A DNA stretch of 64,000 nucleotides from Chthoniobacterales bacterium (GCA_026418675.1 JAOAAX010000006.1:53371-117370); one strand, 5' to 3'; counted from the first letter of the stretch, positions 34,439-45,407 are shown. A program made the numbers and translations. The notes: generated by a model not told the origin, from the sequence alone.

Positions 34439-35959
34439 ATGCGCCCACTTGACGTTCTCTTCATTAATGCCGATTCTTCAGCTGCAGCTTACCAAGAATT
34501 GGCAAAAACCTATTCAGCCATAGAACCACCTACATGGAGCTTGCTATTGGCCCAAAGCTGCCGTAGTAGAGGCTTTGGAGTCGCAATTCTCGACGCTACT
34601 GCGGAACGCCTAACACACGAACAAGCTGTATCCAGAATCGCAGAACTGAATCCACGGCTGGCTTGTTTCGTAGTTTATGGGCAAAATCCAAATTCCGGGA
34701 CCACAAATATGATTGGGAACACTGAGTGCGCTGCATTGCTTAAATCAGCTTACCCTCACATACCTATCTGCTTTGTTGGCTCCCATACAAGCGCATTACC
34801 TTTAGAAGTTCTTTCCCTCCCTTTTGTGGATTTTGTCCTTCTCAACGAAGGGGTTTATGCTCTTTGGAACCTCCTTGCTACAAATCTCAAAGAAGAAGCA
34901 AAAAATGTCCTTGGTATTGGTCATAAACTCGATGGAATCCCTGTGCTTAATCCCCCGGAAAAGATTGTCCCCCAAGAGAGGATAGACCTTGACATGCCCG
35001 GCTACGCATGGGATTTGCTTCCCTATAAACAAAAACCCCTCGACCTCTATCGAGCACACTTCTGGCACGCCGAATTCTCCCATGAAAAACGCACCCCTTT
35101 TGCTGCAATTTATACCTCTCTTGGCTGTAAGTTCAAATGTGATTTTTGTATGATTAATATTGTCAATCGAACGGACAATTCTGAGGGTGTGAGCGCTGCG
35201 AATAGTCCTATTATGCGGTTTTGGTCAACAGATTTGATTCTTAGTGAATTTGAAAAACTTGCAAGTATGGGGGTAAAAACTGTTCGAATTTCAGATGAAA
35301 TGTTCTTTTTAAATAAAAAATATTACGAGCCACTTGTGTGTGGTTTAATCGAAAGAGGTTTAGCTTTTTCTTTATGGACTTATTCAAGGGTTGATACGGT
35401 TCGGAAGGATATCCTTGACAAGTTCTTGCAAGCTGGAATTAAATGGCTAGCTCTAGGCATAGAAGCGGGAAATCAGACTGTTCGGTATGAGGTATCGAAA
35501 GGTTCCTTTAAAGACATCAACATTCGCGATGTGATCCAAACTGTGCGGGGAGCAGGCATCAACATAATTTCCAACTTCATAGTTGGTTTGCCTGACGATA
35601 ACTATGAAACTATGAGACAAACAGAATCATTGGCACTTGAGCTTTGCTCAGAAATGATGAACGTATATCCGTGCCAAGCTCTTCCCGGAAGCCCTCTTTA
35701 TTTTCAAGCAAAAGCAAATGGATGGAAGCTGCCAGATAGCTATGCAGGATATGCATTTCTTTCCTATGAAAGTCAGCCCCTGCCTACAAAATACCTCAGT
35801 GCAGCAGAAGTTCTAAAATTCCGCGACGAAATGTGGCACCGCTATTTCACCTACCCGCCATACTTAGAGTTAATTGAACGTAAATTTGGCCTCCAAGAAC
35901 GGAAAAATATCGAGGAAATGGCAAAAATCCGTTTAAAGCGTAAACTACTTGGCGATTAA
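34439..35959 (+). CDS. B12-binding radical SAM protein
   Basis: 506 residues. N-terminal cobalamin-binding-like domain about 1-160, then a radical SAM domain with C230-x3-C234-x2-C237 (GCKFKCDFC). Other SAM-barrel features: RISDEMFFLN, LALGIEAGNQ, NFIVGLPDDN. Proteins of this class carry out methylations, ring rearrangements or C-C bond formation; in surface-polysaccharide loci some modify sugars or lipids. The canonical DxHxxG cobalamin motif is not evident, so B12 may bind weakly or not at all. The operon partner downstream is a toxin-antitoxin-like pair, unrelated in function. Confidence 0.82.
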   Translation: MRPLDVLFINADSSAAAYQELAKTYSAIEPPTWSLLLAQSCRSRGFGVAILDATAERLTHEQAVSRIAELNPRLACFVVYGQNPNSGTTNMIGNTECAALLKSAYPHIPICFVGSHTSALPLEVLSLPFVDFVLLNEGVYALWNLLATNLKEEAKNVLGIGHKLDGIPVLNPPEKIVPQERIDLDMPGYAWDLLPYKQKPLDLYRAHFWHAEFSHEKRTPFAAIYTSLGCKFKCDFCMINIVNRTDNSEGVSAANSPIMRFWSTDLILSEFEKLASMGVKTVRISDEMFFLNKKYYEPLVCGLIERGLAFSLWTYSRVDTVRKDILDKFLQAGIKWLALGIEAGNQTVRYEVSKGSFKDINIRDVIQTVRGAGINIISNFIVGLPDDNYETMRQTESLALELCSEMMNVYPCQALPGSPLYFQAKANGWKLPDSYAGYAFLSYESQPLPTKYLSAAEVLKFRDEMWHRYFTYPPYLELIERKFGLQERKNIEEMAKIRLKRKLLGD

Positions 35960-35982
35960 ACAACTCTTTTTATTGAATTCCA

Positions 35983-36360
35983 ATGCCTTACAAACAAGAG
36001 CAGATTCATGCGGCACGAGAATTCCTGAAAAAGAAAACCCTGCAACGTCACTCCAAATACCGAAAACTCTGGAAACTTGCATCAGCCGATGCAGAAAAAA
36101 TTAAAAAGCACATCATTCAAAATTACAATACAAAACGAATCATTCAATGGGGTTCAATTTTAAAGCCGGAATATTTTCGAGAGTATTCTGACATTGATTT
36201 TGCTGTAGAAGGGTTAAGCGACTTAGAATTTTTTCACCTTTTCCGAACAGCAGAAGAACAAACTAATTTTACTTTACACTTTATTCGGTGGGAAGAGCTA
36301 CCTAATTACTATCAAGAGCATCTTCTGCTATTAGGTCAGGTTGTTTATGAAAGAAAATGA
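35983..36360 (+). CDS. MNT-type nucleotidyltransferase (antitoxin-like)
   Basis: 125 residues of the minimal nucleotidyltransferase fold. The active site is GSILKPEYFREYSDIDFAVEG (GS followed by D-x-D), at about residues 57-76. In MNT/HEPN modules this enzyme nucleotidylates and so silences the HEPN RNase. The stop overlaps the start of the HEPN gene by 14 nt. AT-rich compared with most of the window, fitting lateral transfer. Confidence 0.82.
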   Translation: MPYKQEQIHAAREFLKKKTLQRHSKYRKLWKLASADAEKIKKHIIQNYNTKRIIQWGSILKPEYFREYSDIDFAVEGLSDLEFFHLFRTAEEQTNFTLHFIRWEELPNYYQEHLLLLGQVVYERK

Positions 36361-36848
36361 TGCTTCTGTGCTAATTTCAGAAATTGAAAGTGCTCTAAAG
36401 GCTTTTCAAAAAAATCTTTAATCTTTTCCTAGAAAAACACAAATTTGCAAAATTTGAGGTTGAGCCACCTGTCGATGTCGCAATTGTCCTTTCAGATTTA
36501 ATTTGTAGGGGTTACACTTGCTTGAAAACCGTTTTCCTGAGAATCTCTCAGAGATTTGAAAATTCCCTATCCCCTGAATCTTGGCATCGAGATTTACTCT
36601 TAAAAATGCGCTTGGCTATTCCTAAAATCCGACCAGCCGTTATTTCGAATGATTTGTTCGGTGCACTGGATGAGTTAAGGCGATTTCGACACTTTAACCG
36701 CTATTATTATGATTTAGAATTCGACTGGCAAAAAGTGAAATTTGCTTCCGAAAAATTTTTGTTAATTGCAAGTAAAATAGAAACCGAATTTAGGAATTTC
36801 CAAAAATTTTGTAATGCTTTAATCGAAAGTAAACAGGAAGAATCGTAA
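36347..36848 (+). pseudogene. HEPN (HepT-like) toxin gene with apparent frameshift at an A7 run
   Basis: From ATG 36347 the frame stops after 24 codons (EIESALKAFQKNL). The continuation is found in the next frame from about 36399 and ends at 36848. The 502-nt span is one base more than a multiple of three; removing one A from the A7 run at 36408-36414 joins the parts into about 166 residues. The second part contains VDVAIVLSDLI and the family signature LRRFRHFNRYYYDLEFDW, with the R and H residues expected for HEPN RNases. It overlaps the MNT gene, as usual in such pairs. It may be an inactivated toxin, a transcript restored by polymerase slippage on the A run, or a sequencing error. Confidence 0.75.
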
Positions 36849-36862
36849 TTTAGCACAAAAGA

Positions 36863-37597
36863 TTATTCAAGCTTGCTTTTTCTTCTTATATGAGGAGGAA
36901 CCCAACCAAGTTCAAGAAAAAATTGAGTGTAATAAGCTGCTCCCCAACGGAAAACTTGAACTTTTGGATCTCCCGCAATTCGTTTTGGTTCAATAGATGG
37001 GATTTCTGCTATTTTGCACCCTGCACGGGCAGCACGCACGGAAAGTAGAGGTTCTATCCCGATTCGCGTAAAAAACAAAAGTTCAGGAAGCAAATAAGCC
37101 TCTTCGTGGTCGAGTTCCAACTCGTAAAAAAGTTGGCGGCGGTAGCACCTATAGATCGTCATTGCATCTGCATAATGAGCACCATGCAAGAAATTAATTG
37201 TTCGAGTAAAAAACCAATTGCCAAAACCAGTAAGCAATCCATCATCTTCACTCTTTGCGGGAGGTAGGTATCGGGAAGCAATAACCATATCATAACCTTC
37301 CTTAGCTTTTTGAATTAACCTTGGTAAATCTTCAGGGGGGCAATTTCCATCTGGACTGAAAGTAATTATGTAATCACCCCGTAATAAAGGCCAAGCCTCA
37401 ATGTATGCAAAACGGATTCCCTTTTTCTTCTGAACATATACCTCAAGCCCTTCGGAAATTGCATAATCCAACGTATCGTCTTGGGACTGACCATCGGCAA
37501 GCAAAATCTGACAAAATAGGGAACGGTCAATCTTAGGCAAAACTATACGCAGGCCTTTTGCTTCATTCAGAGTTGGCATGAAAAGAGAAACTGTCAT
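36863..37597 (-). CDS. Family 2 glycosyltransferase
   Basis: 244 residues, GT-A fold. Starts with the canonical VSLFMPTLNEAKGLR; DGQSQDDT and the SPDGNCPP substitute for the acidic DxD. GYDMVIASRY fits the family, and the C-terminus PHIRRKSKLE is basic. It overlaps the stop of the upstream membrane transferase by 4 nt (ATGA). Likely adds a sugar in surface-polysaccharide synthesis; donor and acceptor unknown. It is convergent with the HEPN gene (14 bp gap). Confidence 0.85.
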   Translation of the reverse strand: MTVSLFMPTLNEAKGLRIVLPKIDRSLFCQILLADGQSQDDTLDYAISEGLEVYVQKKKGIRFAYIEAWPLLRGDYIITFSPDGNCPPEDLPRLIQKAKEGYDMVIASRYLPPAKSEDDGLLTGFGNWFFTRTINFLHGAHYADAMTIYRCYRRQLFYELELDHEEAYLLPELLFFTRIGIEPLLSVRAARAGCKIAEIPSIEPKRIAGDPKVQVFRWGAAYYTQFFLELGWVPPHIRRKSKLE

Positions 37598-39489
37598 GGC
37601 TTATCGCGCAAATCAATCAGGCGAACGTTTCCAGCGGTCTGGATAAGGCGGTTGTCTTTAGCAAGAGCATCAACAGAATCCATAAAATCAAGGAAATACT
37701 TGCCCCAAACTTCTTTGAAAAACCACTCGGGTCTTTGATGTTCTAACCAGTGCTTCCGAGTATAGAGAAGCATAGCTTTTTCAAATTCCACAGCCATAAT
37801 GAACTGAAACCCCTGAGTTAGAAGGTAACGACGAAGAGCCTCTGGCCCTTGCTTCAAAGGCCATTCGCCAATCCGAGCCCCTCCAGGGACGTCCGCTAGT
37901 TGGACATCATTTCTCTTGAAATCAAAACCATAGGGAGCATCCACAGCAGCATAAATTTTGCTCCCAACTGGAGTCTGTTTTTGGAGATATTTTAAGCTTC
38001 CCGTTAGTGCGGAATTCAAAAGTGGCTGCGTATTTGCATATTGGAACGGCAAACTCTCTACTTGAGCAACAAGCTCTCGGGCACCATTTTGTAAATGAAA
38101 ACCAATCAAAAATATTAAGGTCAAAGTAAAAAAATAAGCGGGTATGGAGACTTTAGGATATTCTGAGAGATTCTCAGAAGAATTTAAAGCTTGAATTGCA
38201 AGCCAAAAAGCAACAGAACAAAGCACCGGAAAAGTGTATCGATAATACTCAGAGAAAATTGATACTCCAAAAGCAACACAAATCAGCCAAGAAACAATTA
38301 TACTAAAAGCATAAGCACTTATACAAAGAGCTCGATTCCGAGCAAAAGGCAACAAAATTCCAAAAAACAAAAGAACCAACGCTTCAGGTGAAAGAAAAAA
38401 AGCGAATGCCCGGAAGTAATCAAAAATTTTCCCTGCTTTATGTCCTAATTGAATAAATTCAGGATTTGCCGTTCCAAGAAAAAGTGGGAAGATCGGAGTT
38501 TGGTTGGATTGATAAAGCACCACCATCCATGGCAAAAGAGCTAAAAAGCAGCTAATTGCACCCATAAAAATTGGGCGAACAGATTCCTGCAAAGAACGCA
38601 AAATATCTTTATTTTCAAAAAAATTGTGAAAAATAAAGAACGAAGCAAATGTTAGGGCCGCAAACAAGAAATAAGTCATTCTAAGCGAAGCAATTCCAGC
38701 TATCAAAATGCCTGGAACCATAAAATTGCTCCACCTCAAGGATTTTGTTAGTTGAAGGCGATCAAGAATGGCCAGCAAAGCAAGAATCAAAGCACTACCA
38801 GTGAGATGGCTCCCAGTATTGATTCGGGGAACGGGCACCAAAAATAGACAAGCTAGAAGCAAAAAACGTAAAATCGAAAATGATTTAGGGGTATTCCGTG
38901 TGAGTTGAAGGAGGATACCAAACAAAATGATTGACGCAAATCCACGATCAGGCACATGTCCCGCGCGCTCATTTCCCACTACCATCACCAGAGCTTGAAG
39001 GAACGACTGGCCGCCGTAAGAGCCAATCCGGCGGATGTTCCAAGTATCAATTAATGTCCCTGTTTGAAGGATTTTTTCAGGGAAAGCCAAATAACAAACA
39101 ATGTCATCATTCGGGTCTATTTGAAATGGCCATGCAATTGAAGAGGCAAAAGCTACACCAGCCAAAAGATAAAGAACTTTGTCTAAAATTGGTGCTGGTG
39201 AATTTGGCTGGAGAGAATTTGGAGTTTTTTTCTGAGCATCTGAAAGCTTTATAAGAAGAAGTGCTGATGCTCCAGCAAGAACCAGAAGCGAGAGAACCGG
39301 TGCAAAAGCGAGATGGAAAGCCATCAAAACCCCACCTAGAAAAAGCATCCCTGCCATGCCAAGAGCCATGGTCAAACCCCAACCGATATCTTCTAGTTCT
39401 TTGAGGCGCAGAACGCGACGGAGAATTTCACCAAATCCCCAAAATGATGCTAAAATCAACAAACTCCAAAAAAAGGTAAAAATATACAT
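37594..39489 (-). CDS. Polytopic membrane protein, probable GT-C-type glycosyltransferase
   Basis: 631 residues with about twelve or more membrane helices (about residues 1-450) and a soluble C-terminal domain from about 470. An acidic motif PFQIDPNDDIVCYLAFPEK lies in the first loop, the place where GT-C enzymes such as ArnT and Pmt carry a catalytic Asp. The C-terminal domain includes VGSKIYAAVDAPYGFD. No clear family name. It forms an operon with the GT2 gene at 36863 and may take polyprenyl-linked sugars as donors. Confidence 0.65.
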   Translation of the reverse strand: MYIFTFFWSLLILASFWGFGEILRRVLRLKELEDIGWGLTMALGMAGMLFLGGVLMAFHLAFAPVLSLLVLAGASALLLIKLSDAQKKTPNSLQPNSPAPILDKVLYLLAGVAFASSIAWPFQIDPNDDIVCYLAFPEKILQTGTLIDTWNIRRIGSYGGQSFLQALVMVVGNERAGHVPDRGFASIILFGILLQLTRNTPKSFSILRFLLLACLFLVPVPRINTGSHLTGSALILALLAILDRLQLTKSLRWSNFMVPGILIAGIASLRMTYFLFAALTFASFFIFHNFFENKDILRSLQESVRPIFMGAISCFLALLPWMVVLYQSNQTPIFPLFLGTANPEFIQLGHKAGKIFDYFRAFAFFLSPEALVLLFFGILLPFARNRALCISAYAFSIIVSWLICVAFGVSIFSEYYRYTFPVLCSVAFWLAIQALNSSENLSEYPKVSIPAYFFTLTLIFLIGFHLQNGARELVAQVESLPFQYANTQPLLNSALTGSLKYLQKQTPVGSKIYAAVDAPYGFDFKRNDVQLADVPGGARIGEWPLKQGPEALRRYLLTQGFQFIMAVEFEKAMLLYTRKHWLEHQRPEWFFKEVWGKYFLDFMDSVDALAKDNRLIQTAGNVRLIDLRDKP

Positions 39490-39534
39490 AAAAAGTTTTC
39501 TACTTTATTGATTGTTTAACATTTTCTTTTATTT

Positions 39535-40812
39535 TTAATCGTCCATACCAAGATAACTAAAGACAAGACTAAAAAGGATAGTCTGAGCCCCGAGAGTAGA
39601 AAGAGTTCTTCCAGCAATCACCCATCGCGTTTGAATGTGTGGATCCAGGTCGCCAAAACCCTCCCTAGCCCAGCCAAGAATTACAAAGCCTATTAGAAGA
39701 AAACCAGCCACAAGAGCAGCAAAACCCGCTAGAAGACCCTTTTCAAGGGTGAAAAACCGGAAGGCTTTACGAAGAATATGATGTTCAGGCAAAAAACCCC
39801 GCGTGTAAGCAAAAATGCGAACAAAAGTTCCAAGTAAAATCATTTGATAACCAAAAAGAAGTCCTAAGCTGGCAACATCAAGAGTATTTATGTCCAGAGA
39901 AACTCCAGCAAGTTGGATTTCTCCTCGAAGTAACCCAAGAAAAAGGAAACCACTTGCGAGGGTCAAGAAGATTCCTGGATAAAAAAACAACCACCTCGGA
40001 GAAAACAAAAGCATGAAACGCAGATGCCGCCAACCATCGCGCCAACTGCGAAGGTGCGGCGGACGGGAACGCCGGTCCTTGCGAAGGGTAATCGGAACTT
40101 CTTCTATCCTCATCCCACGCAAGGAAGCTTTTATGACCATTTCAGAGGCAAATTCCATTCCCGTCGTGCGCAAATCCATTCGTTCAAAAGCTGATTTCGT
40201 CAGTGCTCGCAAACCACAATGAAAATCATGACTTGGACATCGGAACAACAAGCGGCCAATGAAGGTCAAAATTGGGTTTCCAATCCAACGATGTTTCCAT
40301 GGCATTGCTCCTGGCAGGATTCTCCCCCCGCCAGCAGGCAACCGACATCCCATCACCAAATCAGCTCCAGCCTCTAGTTTCTCTATAAAAGGTCGAATGC
40401 AGGAAAAGTCATAACTTGCATCCGCATCGCCCATGATGATGTAACGTCCTCGAGCCGCTTCCATTCCCCCACGCAATGCACTTCCGTAACCACGTTCAGC
40501 AACGGTAACCACACGTGCACCCAGCGAAGCAGCAATTTCTGCTGAACCATCTGTGCTTCCGTTATCTGCAATCAGGATTTCTCCTGTCACTCCTGCATCG
40601 CGTAAACCGAATTTTGCTTCCTCGATACAGAATGGAAGCGTTTCAGCCTCATTTAAGCACGGCATTAAAATGGTAACGAGTGGTGTTTCCGATCCCTCCA
40701 ACTTACTGGAATTATAGACAGTTTTATCACAAGGTGATGACGTGGCACGAATCTGGGAAGACACGGGGTGATTTTTCTCGCTAAAAAAAACCGTTTTGTA
40801 AAAAAAGGTCAA
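39535..40812 (-). CDS. Dolichol-phosphate-mannosyltransferase-like GT2 with C-terminal membrane segments
   Basis: 425 residues. The GT2 domain (about residues 45-270) begins PLVTILMPCLNEAETLP and has IADNGSTDGS and the DxD-like GDADASYDF. The C-terminal 150 residues hold four to five membrane helices, like DPM-synthase or Gt-A membrane variants (GtrB type). Likely transfers a sugar to a lipid phosphate carrier feeding the GT-C enzyme next to it. The 5' end uses TTG 40812; the first 40 residues are not conserved in appearance, so the real start may be further in. Confidence 0.82.
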   Translation of the reverse strand: MTFFYKTVFFSEKNHPVSSQIRATSSPCDKTVYNSSKLEGSETPLVTILMPCLNEAETLPFCIEEAKFGLRDAGVTGEILIADNGSTDGSAEIAASLGARVVTVAERGYGSALRGGMEAARGRYIIMGDADASYDFSCIRPFIEKLEAGADLVMGCRLPAGGGRILPGAMPWKHRWIGNPILTFIGRLLFRCPSHDFHCGLRALTKSAFERMDLRTTGMEFASEMVIKASLRGMRIEEVPITLRKDRRSRPPHLRSWRDGWRHLRFMLLFSPRWLFFYPGIFLTLASGFLFLGLLRGEIQLAGVSLDINTLDVASLGLLFGYQMILLGTFVRIFAYTRGFLPEHHILRKAFRFFTLEKGLLAGFAALVAGFLLIGFVILGWAREGFGDLDPHIQTRWVIAGRTLSTLGAQTILFSLVFSYLGMDD

Positions 40813-40898
40813 AAATTTTCAAATTGCCAACCATTCTAGCAGAAAGCACCGAATTTGTCAAAAACACTTGCGATCGTTAGGTAACTCCTATTTCTTCA

Positions 40899-43800
40899 TC
40901 AAGTAGGTTGATTCCGGTTAGCTAAAAAATAAAGGACAGGAACTGCCAAACGCGAGAGAAACAGAGAAGCTACTTCACCGGCCATCAAGGAAATAGCCAA
41001 CCCTTGAAAGATGGGATCAAATAGGATGACACTTGCCCCCACAACAACAGCCATTGCAGTTAAAAGCATAGGACGAAAACGAACGGCACCAGCATCCACG
41101 ACAGCTTCCGCAAGCGGCATTCCTTCGCGAAGTCGCTGCTCAATAAAATCAACCAAAATAATTGAATTCCGCACAACAATTCCTGCACCCGCCATAAAAC
41201 CAATCATGGATGTAGCTGTAAAAAAAGCCCCAAGAAGGCCATGCACAGGTAAAATCCCCACCAGGGAGAAAGGTATTGCAGCCATTACAACCAGCGGCGT
41301 CACAAAGGAGCGGAACCATCCGACCATCAGAAGGTAAATCAAAACAAGCACCGCACAAAAAGCAATACCGAGATCTCGAAATACTTCAATTGTAATATGC
41401 CATTCCCCATCCCACTTTATTGCAGGCATGTCTTCATCCGGTGGCATGAAAGCATTGTAAATTTCTACCTTCGATCCTGCTTTCCCTCCAAAATTGCCTG
41501 CATCGAGTTGGGCAATCCTAGGGTTCATTTTTAAAATGGCATAGACAGGGCTTTCAATTTCTCCCGCAACGTCTGCAATAACATAAGTCACGGGGAGTAA
41601 GTTTTTCCTATGGACAGTTTTGTCGCGAATTTTTCTCTCTATCCGCACAATTTCACGCAAGGGGATCAGAGGTGGTGAAGCAGCAATATCGAGGTTTGAG
41701 GCGGTTGGTTCTGGAAGCGCGTTCGCATCACCTGGTCTAACACGTATCGCTAATAAATCCTCGGCACGAGCAGAAAACTTTTCGGGAATCTCTAAGACTA
41801 TATTCACATCTTCTTTTGCTCGATTGTCATGGAGCAAATCCACCGGCAAACCATCTACAGCTATCTGAAGAGTCCTGCTAATCGTCTCAGCGCTTATGCC
41901 GCTCAGTGCCGCTTTCTCTTTGTCAATAACAAAACGCGCCTCCGGTTGTTCGGCCTCTACATACCAATCCACATCCACAACACCAGGCGTTGAAGCAAAA
42001 ATAGACTTAACCTCCTCAGCAAGGCGGATGCGGTCTTTTTCGGAAGGTGCGTAAATTTCAGCAACTAAAGTTTGAAGAACTGGAGGTCCAGGCGGCACTT
42101 CCGCAACTGCAATCCTAGCACCGTATTTTTGGGCAATTTCGCTAACTGCAGGGCGAACACGCTTGACAATATCATGGCTTGCGAATTTTCGATCGTGTTT
42201 CGGCAAGAGATTTACTTGCAGGTCAGCAACGTGGTCGCCAAAACGAAGAAAATAATGACGAACGAGTCCATTGAAATTAAATGGAGCGCTTATGCCTGCA
42301 TAAATTTGAACATCAGTTACTTCCGGCTCCAATCGCAAACGATCAGCCATTTCAGCAGCAACCCTAACAGTTTTCTCCAGTGAACTTCCTTCAGGCATAT
42401 TTAAAATGACTTGAAACTCGCTTTTGTTATCAAACGGAAGCATTTTAACTTTTACCCAGCCAATTCCAACAAGAGCCATTGAGGCAAGGAGCAAAACGAG
42501 ACAAAAAGCGAGGAAAAGACCCTGCCAAGTTGGGTGGTGAATAAGGGGTGCCATCACACGGCGATAAAGACGAGTAAGAAAATCTTCTTTCTCGTCAGCA
42601 TGAGTTTGTTTTGTAGACGGTAAATCGTGGCGGAGAATACGGCGTGCTGCCCAAGGAGTAACGATAAAAGCGACAAGTAATGACCAAGCCATCGCAGCAG
42701 ACGAGCCAATTGGAATTGGCCGCATATAAGGCCCCATGAGACCACCAACAAACGCCATTGGCAGAATAGCCGCAATAACAGCTAGAGTTGCTAAAATTGT
42801 CGGATTGCCAACCTCCGCAACAGCCTCGATCGCAACCCGACTTACTGGACGCCCTCGATTCTCAGGCAAATGAAAATGACGAACGATGTTCTCGACGACA
42901 ACAATTGCATCGTCCACGAGAATCCCAATCGAAAAAATAAGTGCAAAAAGGGTAATTCGATTAAGGGTATAACCATAAAGGTAAAAGATCAGTAAAGTAA
43001 GTGCGAGCGTTGTAGGAATGGCTATTGCAACAACAAGCGACTCACGCCAACCAAGAACAAATAAAATTAGGAGCGAGACACTCACAATCGCAATCGCCAT
43101 GTGGAAGAGTAACTCATCTGATTTCTCCGATGCTGTCTCTCCGTAATGTCGAGTGATGGTGATTTGTAAGTCGTCGGGAATCAGAGTCCCGCGTAGCTTG
43201 TTAATCCGGCGAAGAACCTCGTTGGCAACTGTAATTGCATTCGCTCCAGGACGCTTTGCAACAGTCAAAGTAACCGCCGGTTCCTCAAACAAACCTCCAT
43301 GTTTTACACCTCTTTCTGGACTTTTTGGTATTTTATTATGAGAAATGTTCAACCTGCGGTGAAAAGCAGCAGGGGTGTTGAAAGCTGCGCCCGGGACAAA
43401 AAAGACATAGTTTTCTGCTTTCTCCGCACCATCTACTACAGTTGCAACATCCCGAAGATAAATGGGCCGTCCGCCAGATACGCCAACTACAACGTTGCGC
43501 ACATCTTCCGCACTTTGCAGAAACCCACCAGTCTCAATTATTACTTCACGGTTGTTTGAGGGAATTCCACCAGCGGTCGTTTGGCGGTTAGCTTGTTGAA
43601 GAGCTGGAATGATCCCGGCAGGAGTCAAACCACGCGCTGCTAAGGCAGCAGGATCAAGCAGAACCCGAACTGTCCTTCGAGCCCCACCAACAATTTGGGT
43701 CTCTGCAACGTTGGGAGCATTTTTAATGCGATCGTCCACCTGTGCGGCAATCGCCCGAAGAGTTTGATGATCGTAAATTCGACTATGAAAGGTGAGAGCA

Positions 43801-44279
43801 AGGATCGGAACATCATCAATAGAACGCGGCTTTATTAGCGGTTGGGAAACACCATGAGGAATCCGATCGAAATTCATCTGTAACTTTTGGTTCAGACGGA
43901 CTAGAGCCGTTTCAACATCTGAACCAACCTTAAAACGGACAATCACAAGAGATTGCCCCGGCCGTGACATCGAGTAGAGATATTCGACATCGGGAATTTC
44001 CCATAGGAGCTTTTCCATGGGACGCGTAACGCGTTCTGCAACTTCAGCCGCACTCGCCCCGGGCATAGAAACTATTACATCAATCATCGGAACAATAATC
44101 TGCGGCTCTTCCTCCCTTGGAAGTAACACTACCGCCGCTAGGCCTAAGAGAATCGAGGCAACTATGAATAGCGGAGTAAGTTTAGAATCAATAAAAGCTT
44201 TGGCTAATATTCCAGCCAACCCTCCTGTAATCTTTTCAGCAGCAAATTGTTCCTTTCCTGCGTTTTGAGACGTTTGCAT
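40899..44279 (-). CDS. RND efflux transporter permease (AcrB/HAE family)
   Basis: Inner-membrane proton-driven pump subunit of 1126 residues with twelve predicted helices. N-terminal [16 protein letters not shown], then the pore-domain repeats [19 protein letters not shown], and in the membrane core [19 protein letters not shown] with the conserved aspartates for proton transfer. The C-terminal half ends with [20 protein letters not shown] and [13 protein letters not shown] region about residues 300-330 (rich in N, H, P, G) appears inserted relative to usual AcrB. The adaptor is encoded just upstream; no TolC-like outer-membrane channel is adjacent. Substrates (drugs, metals, lipids) are not predictable. 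Confidence 0.9.
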   Translation of the reverse strand: MQTSQNAGKEQFAAEKITGGLAGILAKAFIDSKLTPLFIVASILLGLAAVVLLPREEEPQIIVPMIDVIVSMPGASAAEVAERVTRPMEKLLWEIPDVEYLYSMSRPGQSLVIVRFKVGSDVETALVRLNQKLQMNFDRIPHGVSQPLIKPRSIDDVPILALTFHSRIYDHQTLRAIAAQVDDRIKNAPNVAETQIVGGARRTVRVLLDPAALAARGLTPAGIIPALQQANRQTTAGGIPSNNREVIIETGGFLQSAEDVRNVVVGVSGGRPIYLRDVATVVDGAEKAENYVFFVPGAAFNTPAAFHRRLNISHNKIPKSPERGVKHGGLFEEPAVTLTVAKRPGANAITVANEVLRRINKLRGTLIPDDLQITITRHYGETASEKSDELLFHMAIAIVSVSLLILFVLGWRESLVVAIAIPTTLALTLLIFYLYGYTLNRITLFALIFSIGILVDDAIVVVENIVRHFHLPENRGRPVSRVAIEAVAEVGNPTILATLAVIAAILPMAFVGGLMGPYMRPIPIGSSAAMAWSLLVAFIVTPWAARRILRHDLPSTKQTHADEKEDFLTRLYRRVMAPLIHHPTWQGLFLAFCLVLLLASMALVGIGWVKVKMLPFDNKSEFQVILNMPEGSSLEKTVRVAAEMADRLRLEPEVTDVQIYAGISAPFNFNGLVRHYFLRFGDHVADLQVNLLPKHDRKFASHDIVKRVRPAVSEIAQKYGARIAVAEVPPGPPVLQTLVAEIYAPSEKDRIRLAEEVKSIFASTPGVVDVDWYVEAEQPEARFVIDKEKAALSGISAETISRTLQIAVDGLPVDLLHDNRAKEDVNIVLEIPEKFSARAEDLLAIRVRPGDANALPEPTASNLDIAASPPLIPLREIVRIERKIRDKTVHRKNLLPVTYVIADVAGEIESPVYAILKMNPRIAQLDAGNFGGKAGSKVEIYNAFMPPDEDMPAIKWDGEWHITIEVFRDLGIAFCAVLVLIYLLMVGWFRSFVTPLVVMAAIPFSLVGILPVHGLLGAFFTATSMIGFMAGAGIVVRNSIILVDFIEQRLREGMPLAEAVVDAGAVRFRPMLLTAMAVVVGASVILFDPIFQGLAISLMAGEVASLFLSRLAVPVLYFLANRNQPT

Positions 44280-44372
44280 GGGATTTTATTTTTTAGGTCT
44301 CTAAATTCAAAAATTGAGAAAATATGTAGATAATAACGTCCATTTTTTTATTCGGAAAAACCCTAAAGTAGA

Positions 44373-45407
44373 TTAATTTATCGGCAAAAGCGGTTGACCC
44401 TGGAGAATTTCAGGCGGAATCTTAGCAAGTATTTGTTCACCTGCAGACAATCCGGCAAGGATCTCGACGAAATCTCCAGAACGACGGCCGGTCCTGACAA
44501 TACGAAGAGAGGCCTTGCCGCTGTTGTTTACATAGACGAAATCGAGCTGCCCACGCGTAAGCAGTGCAGAAGTTGGAATGCGCAGTGTCGGTTCCGAGTC
44601 CGTAGGAACTTGAGCACGCCCAAATTGCCCAGAACGCAGTGCAGGATTCTCAGGCAGGTCAATCTTAACGAGTGTTGTGCGTGATGCTGGATCAGAAGCC
44701 GGCGCGATTTCCGAAATGCGGCCAGGTAGGATTACTCGCGCTGCATCTACTCGAACTTCGATTGTTTGGCCTATACCCATGGAAGGAATCAGAGATTCGG
44801 GAACTTGGGCTTCGAGCCGAAGCCGCCCTGGATTCTCTACTTCAACTAATGGCCTTCCTGGAACAGCAAGGTCACCTCGCTGAATAAACCGACGCGTCAC
44901 AACTCCATCAAAAGGCGACGTTATTGTTGTATAACCGAGAAGGGTCCGGGCCTCCGCTTCTGCGGCCATTGCAGAGCGTAAACGGGTTTGTGCTATTTCA
45001 AATTCTTGCGTTGTAATGATACGGTCCTGGTAAAGTTGCTGGAAGCGGTTAAAGTCTCGTTGCGCTTGCTCCAACGATGCTCGTGCAGACTCAAGCCGTG
45101 CACGAATCTCGCGATCATCAATTTGGGCAAGAACATCTCCCTTTTTGACTACTCTGCCTGGATCAGCTTCTACTTCAGTTATTGTTCCCGATACTTTGGA
45201 GGAAAGTATCGCTGATTCCACAGGCCGAATCGTTCCCGGAACTTCCTCAATTGAGGTCGCTGGATCAGGTTCAAGAGTTAACAGTTGGACTTGGATCGCA
45301 GGTAGTGACTCTTCCGATTTTGAATGAATATCACCCGATGGAGAGCAACCAACCAAAAAAACTTCAACAAAAACCGATATTAATATCGAGTATATAAGCA
45401 ATTTCAT
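44373..45407 (-). CDS. RND efflux periplasmic adaptor lipoprotein (MFP)
   Basis: Membrane-fusion protein that links the RND pump to an outer-membrane channel. I place the start at ATG 45407 (344 residues) because it opens a lipoprotein signal peptide with lipobox LVGC (Cys21); a longer frame adds 17 residues. The family core is IEEVPGTIRPVESAILSSKVSGTI, then a coiled-coil hairpin (about 110-150) and ITSPFDGVVTRRFIQRGDLAVPG. It is 93 nt upstream of the RND gene, which it probably drives. Confidence 0.92.
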   Translation of the reverse strand: MKLLIYSILISVFVEVFLVGCSPSGDIHSKSEESLPAIQVQLLTLEPDPATSIEEVPGTIRPVESAILSSKVSGTITEVEADPGRVVKKGDVLAQIDDREIRARLESARASLEQAQRDFNRFQQLYQDRIITTQEFEIAQTRLRSAMAAEAEARTLLGYTTITSPFDGVVTRRFIQRGDLAVPGRPLVEVENPGRLRLEAQVPESLIPSMGIGQTIEVRVDAARVILPGRISEIAPASDPASRTTLVKIDLPENPALRSGQFGRAQVPTDSEPTLRIPTSALLTRGQLDFVYVNNSGKASLRIVRTGRRSGDFVEILAGLSAGEQILAKIPPEILQGQPLLPIN

